From assembly GCA_002319915.1 (NCBI GenBank), contig DCFQ01000021.1, positions 36,811-100,810 on the forward strand: 64,000 nucleotides of DNA, read 5' to 3'. The notes below the pieces were generated by a model. The model saw nothing but the letters and a program-made list of their open reading frames with translations, was not told the origin of the DNA and made no database searches. This DNA is from Bacteroidales bacterium UBA1800 (GTDB taxonomy: Bacteria > Bacteroidota > Bacteroidia > Bacteroidales > VadinHA17). A program made the translations under genes and the position numbers. Shown piece after piece: positions 52,533 to 61,203 of the stretch (positions are counted from its first letter, which is position 1; every line of letters begins with the position of its first letter).

Positions 52533-54143
52533 TTATTTATTATATTCATCAAAGAAGTCATTCCCCTTGTCATCGGTAAGGATGAATGCCGCCATATTCT
52601 CGACCCGGATCTTCCTAACCGCTTCCATTCCAAGGTCTTCAAAATCTACAAGCTCAACGGATTTTATATTCTCAGCCGCCAGGATTGCAGCCGGGCCCCC
52701 GATCGATCCGAGGTAGAATCCCCCGTGTTTTTTGCATGCTTCGATCACCTGCCTGCTGCGGTTTCCCTTTGCGACCATCACCAGCGATCCACCCAGGCTC
52801 TGGAAGAGATCCACATATGTATCCATCCTTCCGGCTGTTGTGGGGCCAAAGCTTCCCGAAGCCATTCCTTCCGGGGTCTTTGCCGGGCCGGCATAGTAAA
52901 CCGGGTGATCCTTAAAGTACCCCGGCATCAGGCTGCCCTCATCAAGCAGCTTTTTTATCCTTGCGTGGGCGATATCACGGGCAACAATCAGTGTCCCCTT
53001 CAGATTAAGCCTCGTTTTTACGGGGTACTTTGAAAGCTGGGCCAGGATCTCCTTCATCGGCCTGTCGAGGTCAACCTCCACTGCCGGGGCCAGTTCGGGA
53101 GCCTTCCGGGGCATGAACCGTGCGGGGTTGTGCTCGAGCTCTTCCAGGAAGATCCCTTTACCGTTGATCCGTGCCTTAATATTCCTGTCAGCGCTGCAGC
53201 TTACGCCCAGCCCCACCGGGCAGGAGGCTGCATGCCTGGGCAGCCTGATCACCCTTACATCATGGACAAAATATTTCCCGCCGAACTGGGCCCCCACGCC
53301 ATATTCATGGCAGATCGTTTCAATCTTCTTTTCCCATTCCAGGTCGCGGAAAGCCCTTCCGCTTTCATTTCCTGAGGTTGGCAGGCCATCAAGGTAACCG
53401 GCAGAAGCTTCTTTTACCGTTTTCAGTGTCGCTTCTGCCGAAGTTCCCCCTATAACCAGTGCGAGATGGTACGGGGGACAGGCTGAAGTTCCTAATTCTT
53501 TGATCTTTTCCTTTACAAACTTTACCATCGCTTCTTCATTCAGGAGCGATTTATTCTGCTGAAAAAGGAAGGTCTTGTTTGCGGATCCTCCGCCCTTCGT
53601 AATGAAAAGAAACTCATAAGAGTCCCCTTCGCTGGAATAAATGTCGATCTGTGCCGGCAGGTTGGTCGCCGAGTTCTTTTCATCGAACATCGAAAACGGC
53701 ACAATCTGGGAATACCTCAGGTTCTTTTCGCGGAAAGTCTCATAGATTCCTTTTGAAAGGTGCTGCGCATCGTTGACGCCAGTCCACACTCCCTCCCCTT
53801 TCCTGCCGATCACGATTGCCGTTCCGGTATCCTGGCACCATGGCAGCTTGCCTTCAGCGGAAATGACTGAATTCTTAAGCATGACGTAAGCCACAAAACG
53901 ATCGTTATCAGTCGCTTCCGGGTCGCTCAGGATAGCAGAAAGCTTTTCGAGATGGGATGTCCTGAGGAAGAAGGAGATTTCCGAGACTGCAGTTCCCGCC
54001 AGGAGTTCCAGTCCCCTGGGGTCGACCTTAAGGATCTTCCTGCCACCGGCTTCGATTATCTCGACAAAATCGTCGGTGAGGAGCCTGTACATCGTGGTGT
54101 CCTCTCCCTTCTGAAAGGGTTTTTCGTAAATAAATTGTGCCAT
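52533..54143 (-). CDS. class I (iron-sulfur) fumarate hydratase
   Basis: A 536-residue fused alpha/beta enzyme of the FumA/FumB type that interconverts fumarate and malate. The three [4Fe-4S] cysteines lie in LPWCQDTGT, TSACPPYH and GVSCSADR. The beta domain carries PGYFKDHPVYYAGP and SGSFGPTTAGRMD. The cluster is oxygen-sensitive, in line with an anaerobic cell, where the enzyme can serve the reductive branch to succinate. The last residues (FILTDDKGNDFFDEYNK) are duplicated downstream behind a dispersed repeat, which suggests the present stop codon was made by an insertion or slippage event. Confidence 0.95.
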   Translation of the reverse strand: MAQFIYEKPFQKGEDTTMYRLLTDDFVEIIEAGGRKILKVDPRGLELLAGTAVSEISFFLRTSHLEKLSAILSDPEATDNDRFVAYVMLKNSVISAEGKLPWCQDTGTAIVIGRKGEGVWTGVNDAQHLSKGIYETFREKNLRYSQIVPFSMFDEKNSATNLPAQIDIYSSEGDSYEFLFITKGGGSANKTFLFQQNKSLLNEEAMVKFVKEKIKELGTSACPPYHLALVIGGTSAEATLKTVKEASAGYLDGLPTSGNESGRAFRDLEWEKKIETICHEYGVGAQFGGKYFVHDVRVIRLPRHAASCPVGLGVSCSADRNIKARINGKGIFLEELEHNPARFMPRKAPELAPAVEVDLDRPMKEILAQLSKYPVKTRLNLKGTLIVARDIAHARIKKLLDEGSLMPGYFKDHPVYYAGPAKTPEGMASGSFGPTTAGRMDTYVDLFQSLGGSLVMVAKGNRSRQVIEACKKHGGFYLGSIGGPAAILAAENIKSVELVDFEDLGMEAVRKIRVENMAAFILTDDKGNDFFDEYNK

Positions 54144-54582
54144 GGCTGTTGTTATTTTATTAACAGATGAATTTCCGGAATAAGGGCTTTCTCAAATATA
54201 CTAACAAAAGGAAAGATTATTAGTGAGCAATGTCATGAATGCAGCAATCTGGGTGTCAGTTTGTCCCCCGTCCTTCCAAAAGATAGGACTTTAACCCCGT
54301 TCATGAAGTGGGTGGTATATGGTAAGTTTCCCCCCGCAGAGCTCAGTTCCTTTTGCCCAATACTCACGAAGGTTCGTGGAAACTGACGGAATCAACCACC
54401 CCGTCCGGTATTATCTATGGTAATGAATTGATCATCTTAGTGTTCCGGACACCCCTCCTTCAAAAGGAGGGGAAATGATATATTATAGACATTCAGTTAT
54501 TAACAGAAACATTAAATGCTTCACGGGCTTTTCTTCTTTACAATTAGATGTGTATAAAGTGGACCTAAGGTGATGGGGCCTT
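54144..54582. other. 439-base gap with a CCCCTCCTT hairpin
   Basis: Between fumarase (left) and the metallo-beta-lactamase-fold gene (right), both on the minus strand. A perfect hairpin, CCCCTCCTT-CAA-AAGGAGGGG, lies at 54452-54472 and resembles G/C-rich hairpins elsewhere in the window. The rest holds no gene that I can support. Confidence 0.5.
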
Positions 54583-55425
54583 TTACGCTATTTCTGAAAA
54601 CCCGAACTTCTCCCTGGCCCGGATACCCTTGGGGGTCATGTGAAGAGTACAGCATTCGACAGCCTCATCGTGCTGAAATACCAGGATATAGTTGTTTTCC
54701 AGGGCTTCCCTCAGCAGCCGGCCCTTCTCCGTGATAGTTTTAAGCGACTCGATATCATAGCTCATATTCCAGAGCAGCGGGATGTGTGCAACGCTTGGGA
54801 TAAGATCGCCTGTGTATACAATGGTTTTCGTGTTATAACTGATGACCGGGATCATGAGCCCCGGAGTGTGGCCGTTGCAGATCCTGACCGAAAACCCTTC
54901 AAAAAGTTCGCAATCACCTTCGACCAGATTCAGACCGGGATACCCGGCAATCGGCTTGATATTGTCTGCAGGATATGAATCCTCTTCGCGCGGATTGCCT
55001 GCCAGCGCCCATTCAAGCTGCGACCGCGTCACATGGATGACCGCATTCGGGAAGGCAGGCTTGTACCCTGGAGACCCAGTGCTCCTGTTGAAAGCCCCGC
55101 CGCAGTGGTCGGCATGGAGATGGGTCAGGACTACATCTGTGATATCTCCCGGGGAATAGCCGCGGCTCCTCAATCCTTCAAAGAGGCCCTCCCCTCCGTG
55201 TATGTAAGTATACCTGAAAAATCTCTCGTCCTGCTTGCTGCCCCAGCCTGTATCCACGAGGATGACATGATCCCCTGTCTCCACAACCAGCGATCTGAGC
55301 GGGAGTGTGATCAGGTTGTTCTCGTCGGCAGGGTACACCCTCGACCACATGGCTTTGGGGATCACCCCGAACATTGCCCCGCCGTCGACCTTGAAGTTTG
55401 CTATATTGAACATACTCAGCTTCAT
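54583..55425 (-). CDS. metallo-beta-lactamase-fold hydrolase
   Basis: A 280-residue cytoplasmic protein with the zinc-binding motif LTHLHADHCGG (near residue 105), a further His in CNGHTPG, Asp in VYTGDLIP and a late His in FQHDE. The spacing resembles quorum-quenching lactonases and related enzymes, but the family is wide and the substrate cannot be told. It lies 15 bases after the phospholipase-D-family gene, so the two may share a transcript. Confidence 0.85.
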   Translation of the reverse strand: MKLSMFNIANFKVDGGAMFGVIPKAMWSRVYPADENNLITLPLRSLVVETGDHVILVDTGWGSKQDERFFRYTYIHGGEGLFEGLRSRGYSPGDITDVVLTHLHADHCGGAFNRSTGSPGYKPAFPNAVIHVTRSQLEWALAGNPREEDSYPADNIKPIAGYPGLNLVEGDCELFEGFSVRICNGHTPGLMIPVISYNTKTIVYTGDLIPSVAHIPLLWNMSYDIESLKTITEKGRLLREALENNYILVFQHDEAVECCTLHMTPKGIRAREKFGFSEIA

Positions 55426-55440
55426 ATCACAGAGTATAAT

Positions 55441-56619
55441 TTACTTTCCTTTTTTGCTCGTCAACTGTGCCATAATTCTCATCAGCAGACGGATCATCTG
55501 GTACGACAGCCAGCCACTGAACTGGGTGAACCAGGTCTTTCGCCTCAGGTAATCCTCGAATGTCACCTGCCTGCAATCTTTCCTGATTATTTTCATAAGG
55601 ATTTTTTCGAACCTTTCCGTGAAACCTGCATCCTCCACTTCCACATTCATCTCAACGCTCCCGTAATCGCTCACGTGGTTAAGATTGTAGCTTCCGATGG
55701 TGCACCACTTGCCATCAACGGTTGCGATCTTAGCATGAAGGTTTGAGGGCAGGTATTCATAGATCCTTATGTTATTCCTGAGGATGTAATCGTACAGGAA
55801 TCCCGTTGCCCTTTTAAAAATGGGGGCATCTGATTCGGCGGCCAGGACGATCCTTATATCAACCCCTCTTGAGCTCGCTATCCTCAGGAGCTTTCGTTCA
55901 AGCCGGCCGGGCAGGAAATAACTTGCAAATATTATCATCCGGTCCTGTGAATGCTTGAAAGCCGACCTGTAGCTTTTCAGGATCTCGATCTTGTTGCGGT
56001 ACCAGTTGTTCTGGATGACCCTCAAGCTGATATTGTTTTCATAGAGTCTGACATTATGGACCATCTCAGCCGACCTTTCGGTTTTTGGCAGCAAAGGCTT
56101 GTTCCACAGCTTTTTCAATATGCTGTTCACATGCACGCATTCAGGGCCTTTTATCAGGACCGCGAAATCAAGCCAGGCCTTCTTCCCGGAGGTTCCGTGA
56201 TACCTGTCGGCGAAGTTCATGCCTCCGATTATGGCAACCTCCCCGTCGGCAAGGAGTACCTTGTGATGAAGCCTCAGGCTGAGCTGGAATCCTTTCGTTG
56301 TGAAATTCGGTGAGAAGAACCTGAACAAGATCCCGGCATTCTCGATCCTCGTGACCAGTTCGCCGGAAAGGTATTTCGTACCGTAAGCGTCGAGGAGAAG
56401 GTATACCCTCACGCCTCTTGCGGCGGCCCTTATGAGGGCATCGATTATTCTCAGCCCGGTCTCATCTTCGTCGACGATATATGTCTGCAGATGGATGAAG
56501 TGCCTTGCATGGTCGATCAATTCAATGTTGGCGGCAAAGAACGGCTCACCGCTCTGAAGGAGCTCAACAAAGTGTCCTTCAGAATAATCATGTACGGTGC
56601 GTCTTCTGATCCTTGCCAT
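55441..56619 (-). CDS. phospholipase D-family protein, cardiolipin synthase-like
   Basis: A 392-residue protein with two HKD motifs: LHHKVLLADGEVAIIGGMNF near residue 118 and LHAKIATVDGKWCTIGSYN near residue 297. This is the pattern of bacterial cardiolipin synthases such as ClsB, which lack N-terminal membrane helices. Here too no membrane segment precedes the first motif, and the start (MARIRRRTVHDY) is strongly basic. It would join phosphatidylglycerol or related lipids at the membrane surface. The MBL-fold gene follows closely. Confidence 0.88.
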   Translation of the reverse strand: MARIRRRTVHDYSEGHFVELLQSGEPFFAANIELIDHARHFIHLQTYIVDEDETGLRIIDALIRAAARGVRVYLLLDAYGTKYLSGELVTRIENAGILFRFFSPNFTTKGFQLSLRLHHKVLLADGEVAIIGGMNFADRYHGTSGKKAWLDFAVLIKGPECVHVNSILKKLWNKPLLPKTERSAEMVHNVRLYENNISLRVIQNNWYRNKIEILKSYRSAFKHSQDRMIIFASYFLPGRLERKLLRIASSRGVDIRIVLAAESDAPIFKRATGFLYDYILRNNIRIYEYLPSNLHAKIATVDGKWCTIGSYNLNHVSDYGSVEMNVEVEDAGFTERFEKILMKIIRKDCRQVTFEDYLRRKTWFTQFSGWLSYQMIRLLMRIMAQLTSKKGK

Positions 56620-56873
56620 CCGGGAAGAATAATATTACAAATATAAAACTTTAGGCAATGTATCTGATTGATCTTTACATACAATGCTGAAGTAAAAACT
56701 GACACTGATCCCGATAGCTATCTGGACGCGGAGGATCACAGGGTATCATGGAGAGCCCTAAACATAACTCCATGTTAATCTGTGACTTCTCAGCGCAACC
56801 TCGTGTAACAATAGTCGTCCCATCCGATTTTAACAGAAAAAGCTTACCTTCGAATTTTAAAAACCCGAAACAA

Positions 56874-57737
56874 ATGACAAGAAGAAACATGATTGGCGGG
56901 CTTGCAGGCGCTGCTGCGTTCTCTGCTGCCAAACCCATCGGTTCCCTTGCAGGGATCGTTGAACCTCAAACAAGCCTTAAGGGGAATATCCACCATTCCG
57001 TCAGCCAATGGTGTTATTCCGACATCCCGTTGGAGGAATTTGCCAGAGCATGCAAGGAAATGGGACTGGAATCCATTGAGCTCCTGAACGAAAAAGACTG
57101 GGCAACAGTTGCAAAGGCAGGGTTGAAATGTGCCGTAGGCTATGCCACCGACTGGGGTATCCCCAAAGGTTTCAACAGGATTGAGAACCATGACAAGCTC
57201 ATCAAGGATTTCGAGGCCATGATCCCCAAAGCTGCAGCAGCAGGGGTTCCCAACCTGATCTGCTTTTCCGGCAACAGGGAAGGCCAGGATGATAATGTCG
57301 GGCTGATCAATTGCGCCGCCGGATTGCGGAAGCTCATGCCATCCGCTGAAAAATACGGGGTTACCATCATCATGGAATTGCTGAACAGCTACGGGCATAA
57401 GGATTACCAGTGCGATAAATCATCATGGGGTGCGGCGCTGTGTGAAATGGTGGGATCGGACCGGTTCAAGCTCCTGTACGACATTTACCACATGCAGATC
57501 ATGGAGGGGAATATCATCGAGCATATTACTGATTACGCAAAATATATCGGGCATATTCACACCGGCGGGGGACCCGGCCGTAACGAGATCGACGAAACAC
57601 AGGAGCTCAATTACCCCGCAATCATGAAGGCCCTGCTTAAGACCGGGTACAAGGGATATGTCGGACAGGAATTCGTTCCCTCCCAGGCAGACAAGCTTGC
57701 CTCGCTGAAAAAGTGCATCCTGATCTGCGATGTTTAG
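56874..57737 (+). CDS. exported TIM-barrel protein, hydroxypyruvate isomerase family
   Basis: A protein of about 287 residues. It starts at the ATG at 56874 (MTRRNMIGGLAGAAAFS), which gives a twin-arginine-type signal; a longer frame upstream adds an unlikely leader. The barrel carries VTIIMELLNS, LLYDIYHMQIMEGNI, IGHIHTGGGPGRNE and GYVGQEFVP, the metal-binding pattern of hydroxypyruvate isomerase. It is related to, but clearly different from, the exported barrel at 38720. Its stop abuts the ATG of mpl, so they are probably co-translated even though the functions appear unrelated. Confidence 0.82.
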   Translation: MTRRNMIGGLAGAAAFSAAKPIGSLAGIVEPQTSLKGNIHHSVSQWCYSDIPLEEFARACKEMGLESIELLNEKDWATVAKAGLKCAVGYATDWGIPKGFNRIENHDKLIKDFEAMIPKAAAAGVPNLICFSGNREGQDDNVGLINCAAGLRKLMPSAEKYGVTIIMELLNSYGHKDYQCDKSSWGAALCEMVGSDRFKLLYDIYHMQIMEGNIIEHITDYAKYIGHIHTGGGPGRNEIDETQELNYPAIMKALLKTGYKGYVGQEFVPSQADKLASLKKCILICDV

Positions 57738-59102
57738 ATGAGAGTACATTTTATTGCGATCGGCGGTGCGGTGATGCATAACCTGGCCATTGCACTGCAG
57801 GAAAAAGGTTATAATGTCACAGGTTCTGACGATGAGATCTTCGAGCCGTCGCGCTCGCGTCTTGCATCTCACGGCTTGCTACCTCCGGAACCCGGATGGC
57901 ATCCCGGAAGAGTGACCCCCGACATTGACACTGTGATCCTGGGGATGCATGCCAGGCAGGATAATCCTGAACTCGGAAGAGCCCTCGAACTCGGCTTAAG
58001 GATTATGTCGTTCCCCGAATTCATATATGATCAGACCAGGAACAAGAAGCGGATCGTGGTGGCCGGAAGCCACGGCAAAACAACAACCACGGCAATGATA
58101 ATGCATGTGCTCAGGAACCTTGGGATCAGGTTCGATTACATGGTTGGTTCGCAGATCGACGGATTCGATAATATGGTCGGACTGTCAGATGATTCCGAAA
58201 TAGCTGTTCTCGAGGGGGATGAGTATCTCACCTCTGCCCTCGACAGGAGGCCCAAGTTCCACCTTTACATGCCCGACATTGCAATCCTTAACGGGATCGC
58301 CTGGGACCATATGAATGTTTTCCCCACATTCAGCAACTATATCGAACAGTTCAGGATATTCATTTCAAAGATCACCCCGGGGGGCAGCCTGATCTATTAT
58401 GCTGATGACCCTGAAGTGAATAAGCTTGCCCTGGAGGCGGAAGGTGATATAAGGAAGATCCCGTACCGGGTTCATGGCTATTTCCAGAACAAGACCGGCT
58501 TCTATGCCGCCACCCTCGACAGGACCGTCAGGGTAAAAGTTTTCGGGGAGCACAATATGCAGAACTTGTCGGCCGCGAAGGAAGCGTGCCTGGCAGTTGG
58601 GGTCACGGTGGATGATTTCTATTCATCGGCCGGCAGCTTTGAAGGAACCGCCAGGCGGCTGCAGCTGATCGCAGAGAACAGCTCCGGTGCCGCCTATCTC
58701 GATTTTGCCCATTCTCCTTCAAAGGTAAAGGCGACTGTCGATGCCACAGCATCGAGGTATCCCGGAAGGAAAATAGTTGCCTGCCTTGAGTTGCATACCT
58801 ATTCAAGCCTTAACCGCAGCTTCCTCTCAAATTACCGGGGAACACTCGACAGCGCTTCAATATCATATATTTATTTCAATCCCAGGCAATTTGAACTAAA
58901 GAAGCTTGAGCCATTCACGAAAGAGAGTGTCTCCGAAGCTTTCGGAGGGAAGAACCTGAAAGTATTTGATGATTCGGCGGAAATGTTCTCCGACATGAAA
59001 AGCAGGAGGATCCAGGCGCCAGTGTTCCTTTTCATGAGCTCCGGCGATTATGACGGCACCGACATTAAAGCACTGGCATCGGAATTGCTTTGTAACAAAT
59101 AG
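57738..59102 (+). CDS. mpl: UDP-N-acetylmuramate:L-Ala-gamma-D-Glu-meso-DAP ligase (peptidoglycan recycling)
   Basis: A 454-residue Mur-ligase-family enzyme. The N-terminal UDP-binding domain opens with VHFIAIGGAVMHNLA; the ATP loop GSHGKTTTT lies near residue 111, and a C-terminal domain carries FAHSPSKVKATV. The replaced spacing in the N-terminal glycine loop and the total length fit Mpl rather than MurC. It reattaches recycled tripeptide to UDP-MurNAc in the cytoplasm. The start follows the preceding stop without a gap. Confidence 0.88.
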   Translation: MRVHFIAIGGAVMHNLAIALQEKGYNVTGSDDEIFEPSRSRLASHGLLPPEPGWHPGRVTPDIDTVILGMHARQDNPELGRALELGLRIMSFPEFIYDQTRNKKRIVVAGSHGKTTTTAMIMHVLRNLGIRFDYMVGSQIDGFDNMVGLSDDSEIAVLEGDEYLTSALDRRPKFHLYMPDIAILNGIAWDHMNVFPTFSNYIEQFRIFISKITPGGSLIYYADDPEVNKLALEAEGDIRKIPYRVHGYFQNKTGFYAATLDRTVRVKVFGEHNMQNLSAAKEACLAVGVTVDDFYSSAGSFEGTARRLQLIAENSSGAAYLDFAHSPSKVKATVDATASRYPGRKIVACLELHTYSSLNRSFLSNYRGTLDSASISYIYFNPRQFELKKLEPFTKESVSEAFGGKNLKVFDDSAEMFSDMKSRRIQAPVFLFMSSGDYDGTDIKALASELLCNK

Positions 59103-59195
59103 GGCCCTTGTGCGTTTTACGGCTATAGGCTCACAGGCTGGCGTGTTTTATTGCAGCCGGGAAAGATTCGCAAACTTTAATTACTGACAATCGAC

Positions 59196-59666
59196 ATGAA
59201 GAAACTGATTTTAGCCATTATCCTTGTGGTCACACTCAGCCAGTTCTCGCAGGCACAGGATTATAAGACCAGCCTGGGGCTCAGGGGTGGGCTGCCCGTG
59301 GGACTGACTGTAAAACATTTCCTCAGCGACAAGTATGCGCTTGAAGGAATACTCGGAAGCCGCTGGGGCGGATTCGAGGTAGCCGGGTTATACGAAGTTG
59401 AGCAATGGACGGGCCAGTATCCTGCCCTTAACTGGTACTGGGGGGCAGGTGCTCACCTCGGCACATGGTCGCAGGGTTACAATCCGAGGATAGCAGCAGC
59501 ATACAATGGTGCAGTAATAGGCATCGACGGGGTGATAGGGATCGAATACACATTTGATGAACTCCCGCTCAACCTTTCACTCGATCTCATGCCGGCCATC
59601 AACATTATCGGATTTACCGGCTGGGGCGGAATAAACGGGGCCTTATCAATAAGATATGTTTTTTGA
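59196..59666 (+). CDS. small outer-membrane beta-barrel protein
   Basis: A 156-residue protein with a signal peptide (ending SQAQ) and eight or so amphipathic strands (LGLRGGLPVGLTVKHFL, WYWGAGAHLG, INGALSIRYVF) ending in Phe. No enzymatic motif is present. It stands between mpl and tRNA-Glu on the plus strand. The function is unknown; it resembles other small porin-like proteins of Bacteroidota. Confidence 0.78.
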   Translation: MKKLILAIILVVTLSQFSQAQDYKTSLGLRGGLPVGLTVKHFLSDKYALEGILGSRWGGFEVAGLYEVEQWTGQYPALNWYWGAGAHLGTWSQGYNPRIAAAYNGAVIGIDGVIGIEYTFDELPLNLSLDLMPAINIIGFTGWGGINGALSIRYVF

Positions 59667-59732
59667 GAAAATATTTTGCAGATATAAAAAAACATCGTTT
59701 CTTTGCATCCGCATTTAAAAAGTTCTTTAAAC

Positions 59733-59807
59733 GGTCCATTCGTCTAGTGGTTAGGACGTCAGGTTTTCATCCTGGTAACAGGGGTTCGATTCCCCTATGG
59801 ACTACCA
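59733..59807 (+). tRNA. tRNA-Glu (anticodon TTC)
   Basis: The sequence folds as a tRNA: acceptor GGTCCAT pairing with ATGGACT (one G-T pair at the end), D-arm in TCTAGTGGTTAGGA, anticodon stem CAGG/CCTG with loop TTTTCAT (anticodon TTC at 59766-59768), T-arm AGGGG-TTCGATT-CCCCT, and an encoded ACCA end. It is 33 bases ahead of rpsT on the same strand. Confidence 0.97.
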
Positions 59808-59839
59808 AAAATATTACGGAAATAATTAATTAATCAGGA

Positions 59840-60094
59840 ATGGCAAACCATAAGTCGTCGGAGAAGCGCATCAGGCAGATAAAAACTAAGAAGGAAAGCA
59901 ACAAGTATTATGCAAAAACCATGCGTAATGCTCTCAAGACTATCAGAACAAATACTAACAAGGAAGAAGCTACAGCGCTTCTACCCAAGATGAATTCAAT
60001 GCTCGACAAGCTGGCAAAGAAGAACATCATCCATAAGAACAAGGCTTCAAACCTTAAGTCTTCGCTGGTTAAGCATGTCGACGGCCTGAAATAG
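59840..60094 (+). CDS. rpsT: 30S ribosomal protein S20
   Basis: An 84-residue very basic helical protein beginning MANHKSSEKRIRQ and containing NKYYAKTMRNALKTIR, a clear S20 pattern. It binds 16S rRNA in the small subunit. The length is normal. It stands alone between tRNA-Glu and a rho-independent terminator that begins 27 bases past its stop. Confidence 0.96.
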   Translation: MANHKSSEKRIRQIKTKKESNKYYAKTMRNALKTIRTNTNKEEATALLPKMNSMLDKLAKKNIIHKNKASNLKSSLVKHVDGLK

Positions 60095-60120
60095 GGCTGT
60101 ATAACAAATTATATTCCAAG

Positions 60121-60144
60121 GGCTCCTGAACGGGGCCTTTTTTG
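60121..60144 (+). terminator. rho-independent terminator after rpsT
   Basis: GGCTCC (60121-60126) pairs with GGGGCC (60132-60137) around TGAAC, with one G-T pair, and is followed by TTTTTTG. Confidence 0.85.
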
Positions 60145-60221
60145 TATCATGCCCCCTGATCCCTGGTTTACTAACCAAGAGCGTAATTTCTGACTTTGTA
60201 CATCGAACCAGCCTTTGTGCA

Positions 60222-60380
60222 ACTTTGAGCTGCACTTTGTGTACCTTTGTGTTTCAAACAATTACCTGCAACCACAAAGGTTCACTAAGGTCCCGATAGC
60301 TATCGGGATCACAAAGGTAACCAAAGCAACTGCATTACGGAATTGCAATTCTGTGCCTCCTCCGTGCTCTCTGTGTAACT
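60222..60380. repeat. repeat cluster with the palindrome TCCCGATAGCTATCGGGA
   Basis: Most of the 326-base gap between rpsT and radC is repeat. ACTTTGTGTACCTTTGTG and ACCACAAAGGTTCACTAAGG phrases surround the perfect 18-bp palindrome at 60291-60308, followed by ACAAAGGTAACCAAAGC and then GTGCCTCCTCCGTGCTCTCTG (60352 onward). The same palindrome occurs at 61185. No gene is seen here. Confidence 0.75.
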
Positions 60381-60420
60381 TTTTATTCTTAACTTTATCC
60401 TGATTCATCTCTCTCGCTGC

Positions 60421-61104
60421 ATGTCACTTAAAATCACAGACTGGGCTGTTGAGGACAGACCCAGGGAAAAACTGATCGCCAAAGGTATGTCGAGCCTCAG
60501 CGATGCCGAATTACTGGCAATCCTCATCAGCTCGGGCACAAGGAACAAATCGGCTGTCGATCTTGGAAGGGAGCTTCTGGGGCTGGCAGGGAACAACCTT
60601 AATTCGCTTGGAAAGCTCTCGGTCGCCGAACTGAGAAAGATCCGCGGAATCGGCCCGGCGCGGGCTGTCATAATCTCAGCCGCTCTTGAGCTCGGCCGAC
60701 GCAGGAAACTCGCTGAACTTCCCGAGGTAAGCCAGATCAAATGTTCAAGGGATGTGGCTGATATTTTCCAGCCGGTGCTCTCCGATCTTGCCCATGAGGA
60801 GTTCTGGGTCCTCTTCCTCAACAGGTCGAACAGGGTGACCGGAAAGATGAAGATCAGCCAGGGCGGAGTGAGCGGAACCGTTACGGATGTGAGGATCATA
60901 ATGAAACAGGCTGTTGAGTTCCTGGCCTCCGGCATCATCGTCTGCCATAACCATCCTTCAGGCAACCTGAATCCGAGTGAGTCTGACTCGAAGATCACCC
61001 ACAAGATCCGTGAGGCAGGGAATCTCCTGGATATTCAGCTCCTCGACCATATCATCATTTCCGGGATGGATTACTTCAGCTTCGCTGATAACGGGATGAT
61101 CTGA
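60421..61104 (+). CDS. radC: RadC-family JAB/MPN protein
   Basis: A 227-residue protein with an N-terminal helix-hairpin-helix part (IRGIGPARAVIISAALELG, about residues 75-95) and a C-terminal JAB1/MPN metalloprotease-like domain, whose zinc motif HNHPSGNLNPSESD (near residue 179) is intact. Despite the old name, its role in repair is unclear; it is widespread and often linked to DNA processing. A repeat lies on each side. It converges with folK. Confidence 0.93.
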   Translation: MSLKITDWAVEDRPREKLIAKGMSSLSDAELLAILISSGTRNKSAVDLGRELLGLAGNNLNSLGKLSVAELRKIRGIGPARAVIISAALELGRRRKLAELPEVSQIKCSRDVADIFQPVLSDLAHEEFWVLFLNRSNRVTGKMKISQGGVSGTVTDVRIIMKQAVEFLASGIIVCHNHPSGNLNPSESDSKITHKIREAGNLLDIQLLDHIIISGMDYFSFADNGMI

Positions 61105-61115
61105 GTTGGAAAAGG

Positions 61116-61203
61116 GTCACACAGAGGCTCCGGAGGAGGCACAGAGTGGCACAGAGATTCAGTGCTCTCCGTGTCTTCTCCGTGTCCCGATAGCTATCGG
61201 GAT
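61116..61203. repeat. CACAGAGG/CTCCGTG repeat plus palindrome, overlapping the end of folK
   Basis: CACAGAGGCTCCGGAGGAGG and CACAGAGTGGCACAGAG are answered by CTCTCCGTGTCTTCTCCGTG, then the palindrome TCCCGATAGCTATCGGGA at 61185-61202. The right half is read as the last codons of folK on the minus strand. Confidence 0.75.

Noticed and set aside
52385..52642. An 85-codon minus-strand frame at the fumarase end
   Set aside because: It starts out of frame inside fumarase, crosses repeat DNA and ends in the displaced fumarase 3' copy; it explains the duplication but is unlikely to be translated.
60215..60403. A 62-codon plus-strand frame between rpsT and radC
   Set aside because: It is translated from dispersed repeats, including the palindrome (PIAIG), and is not a gene.
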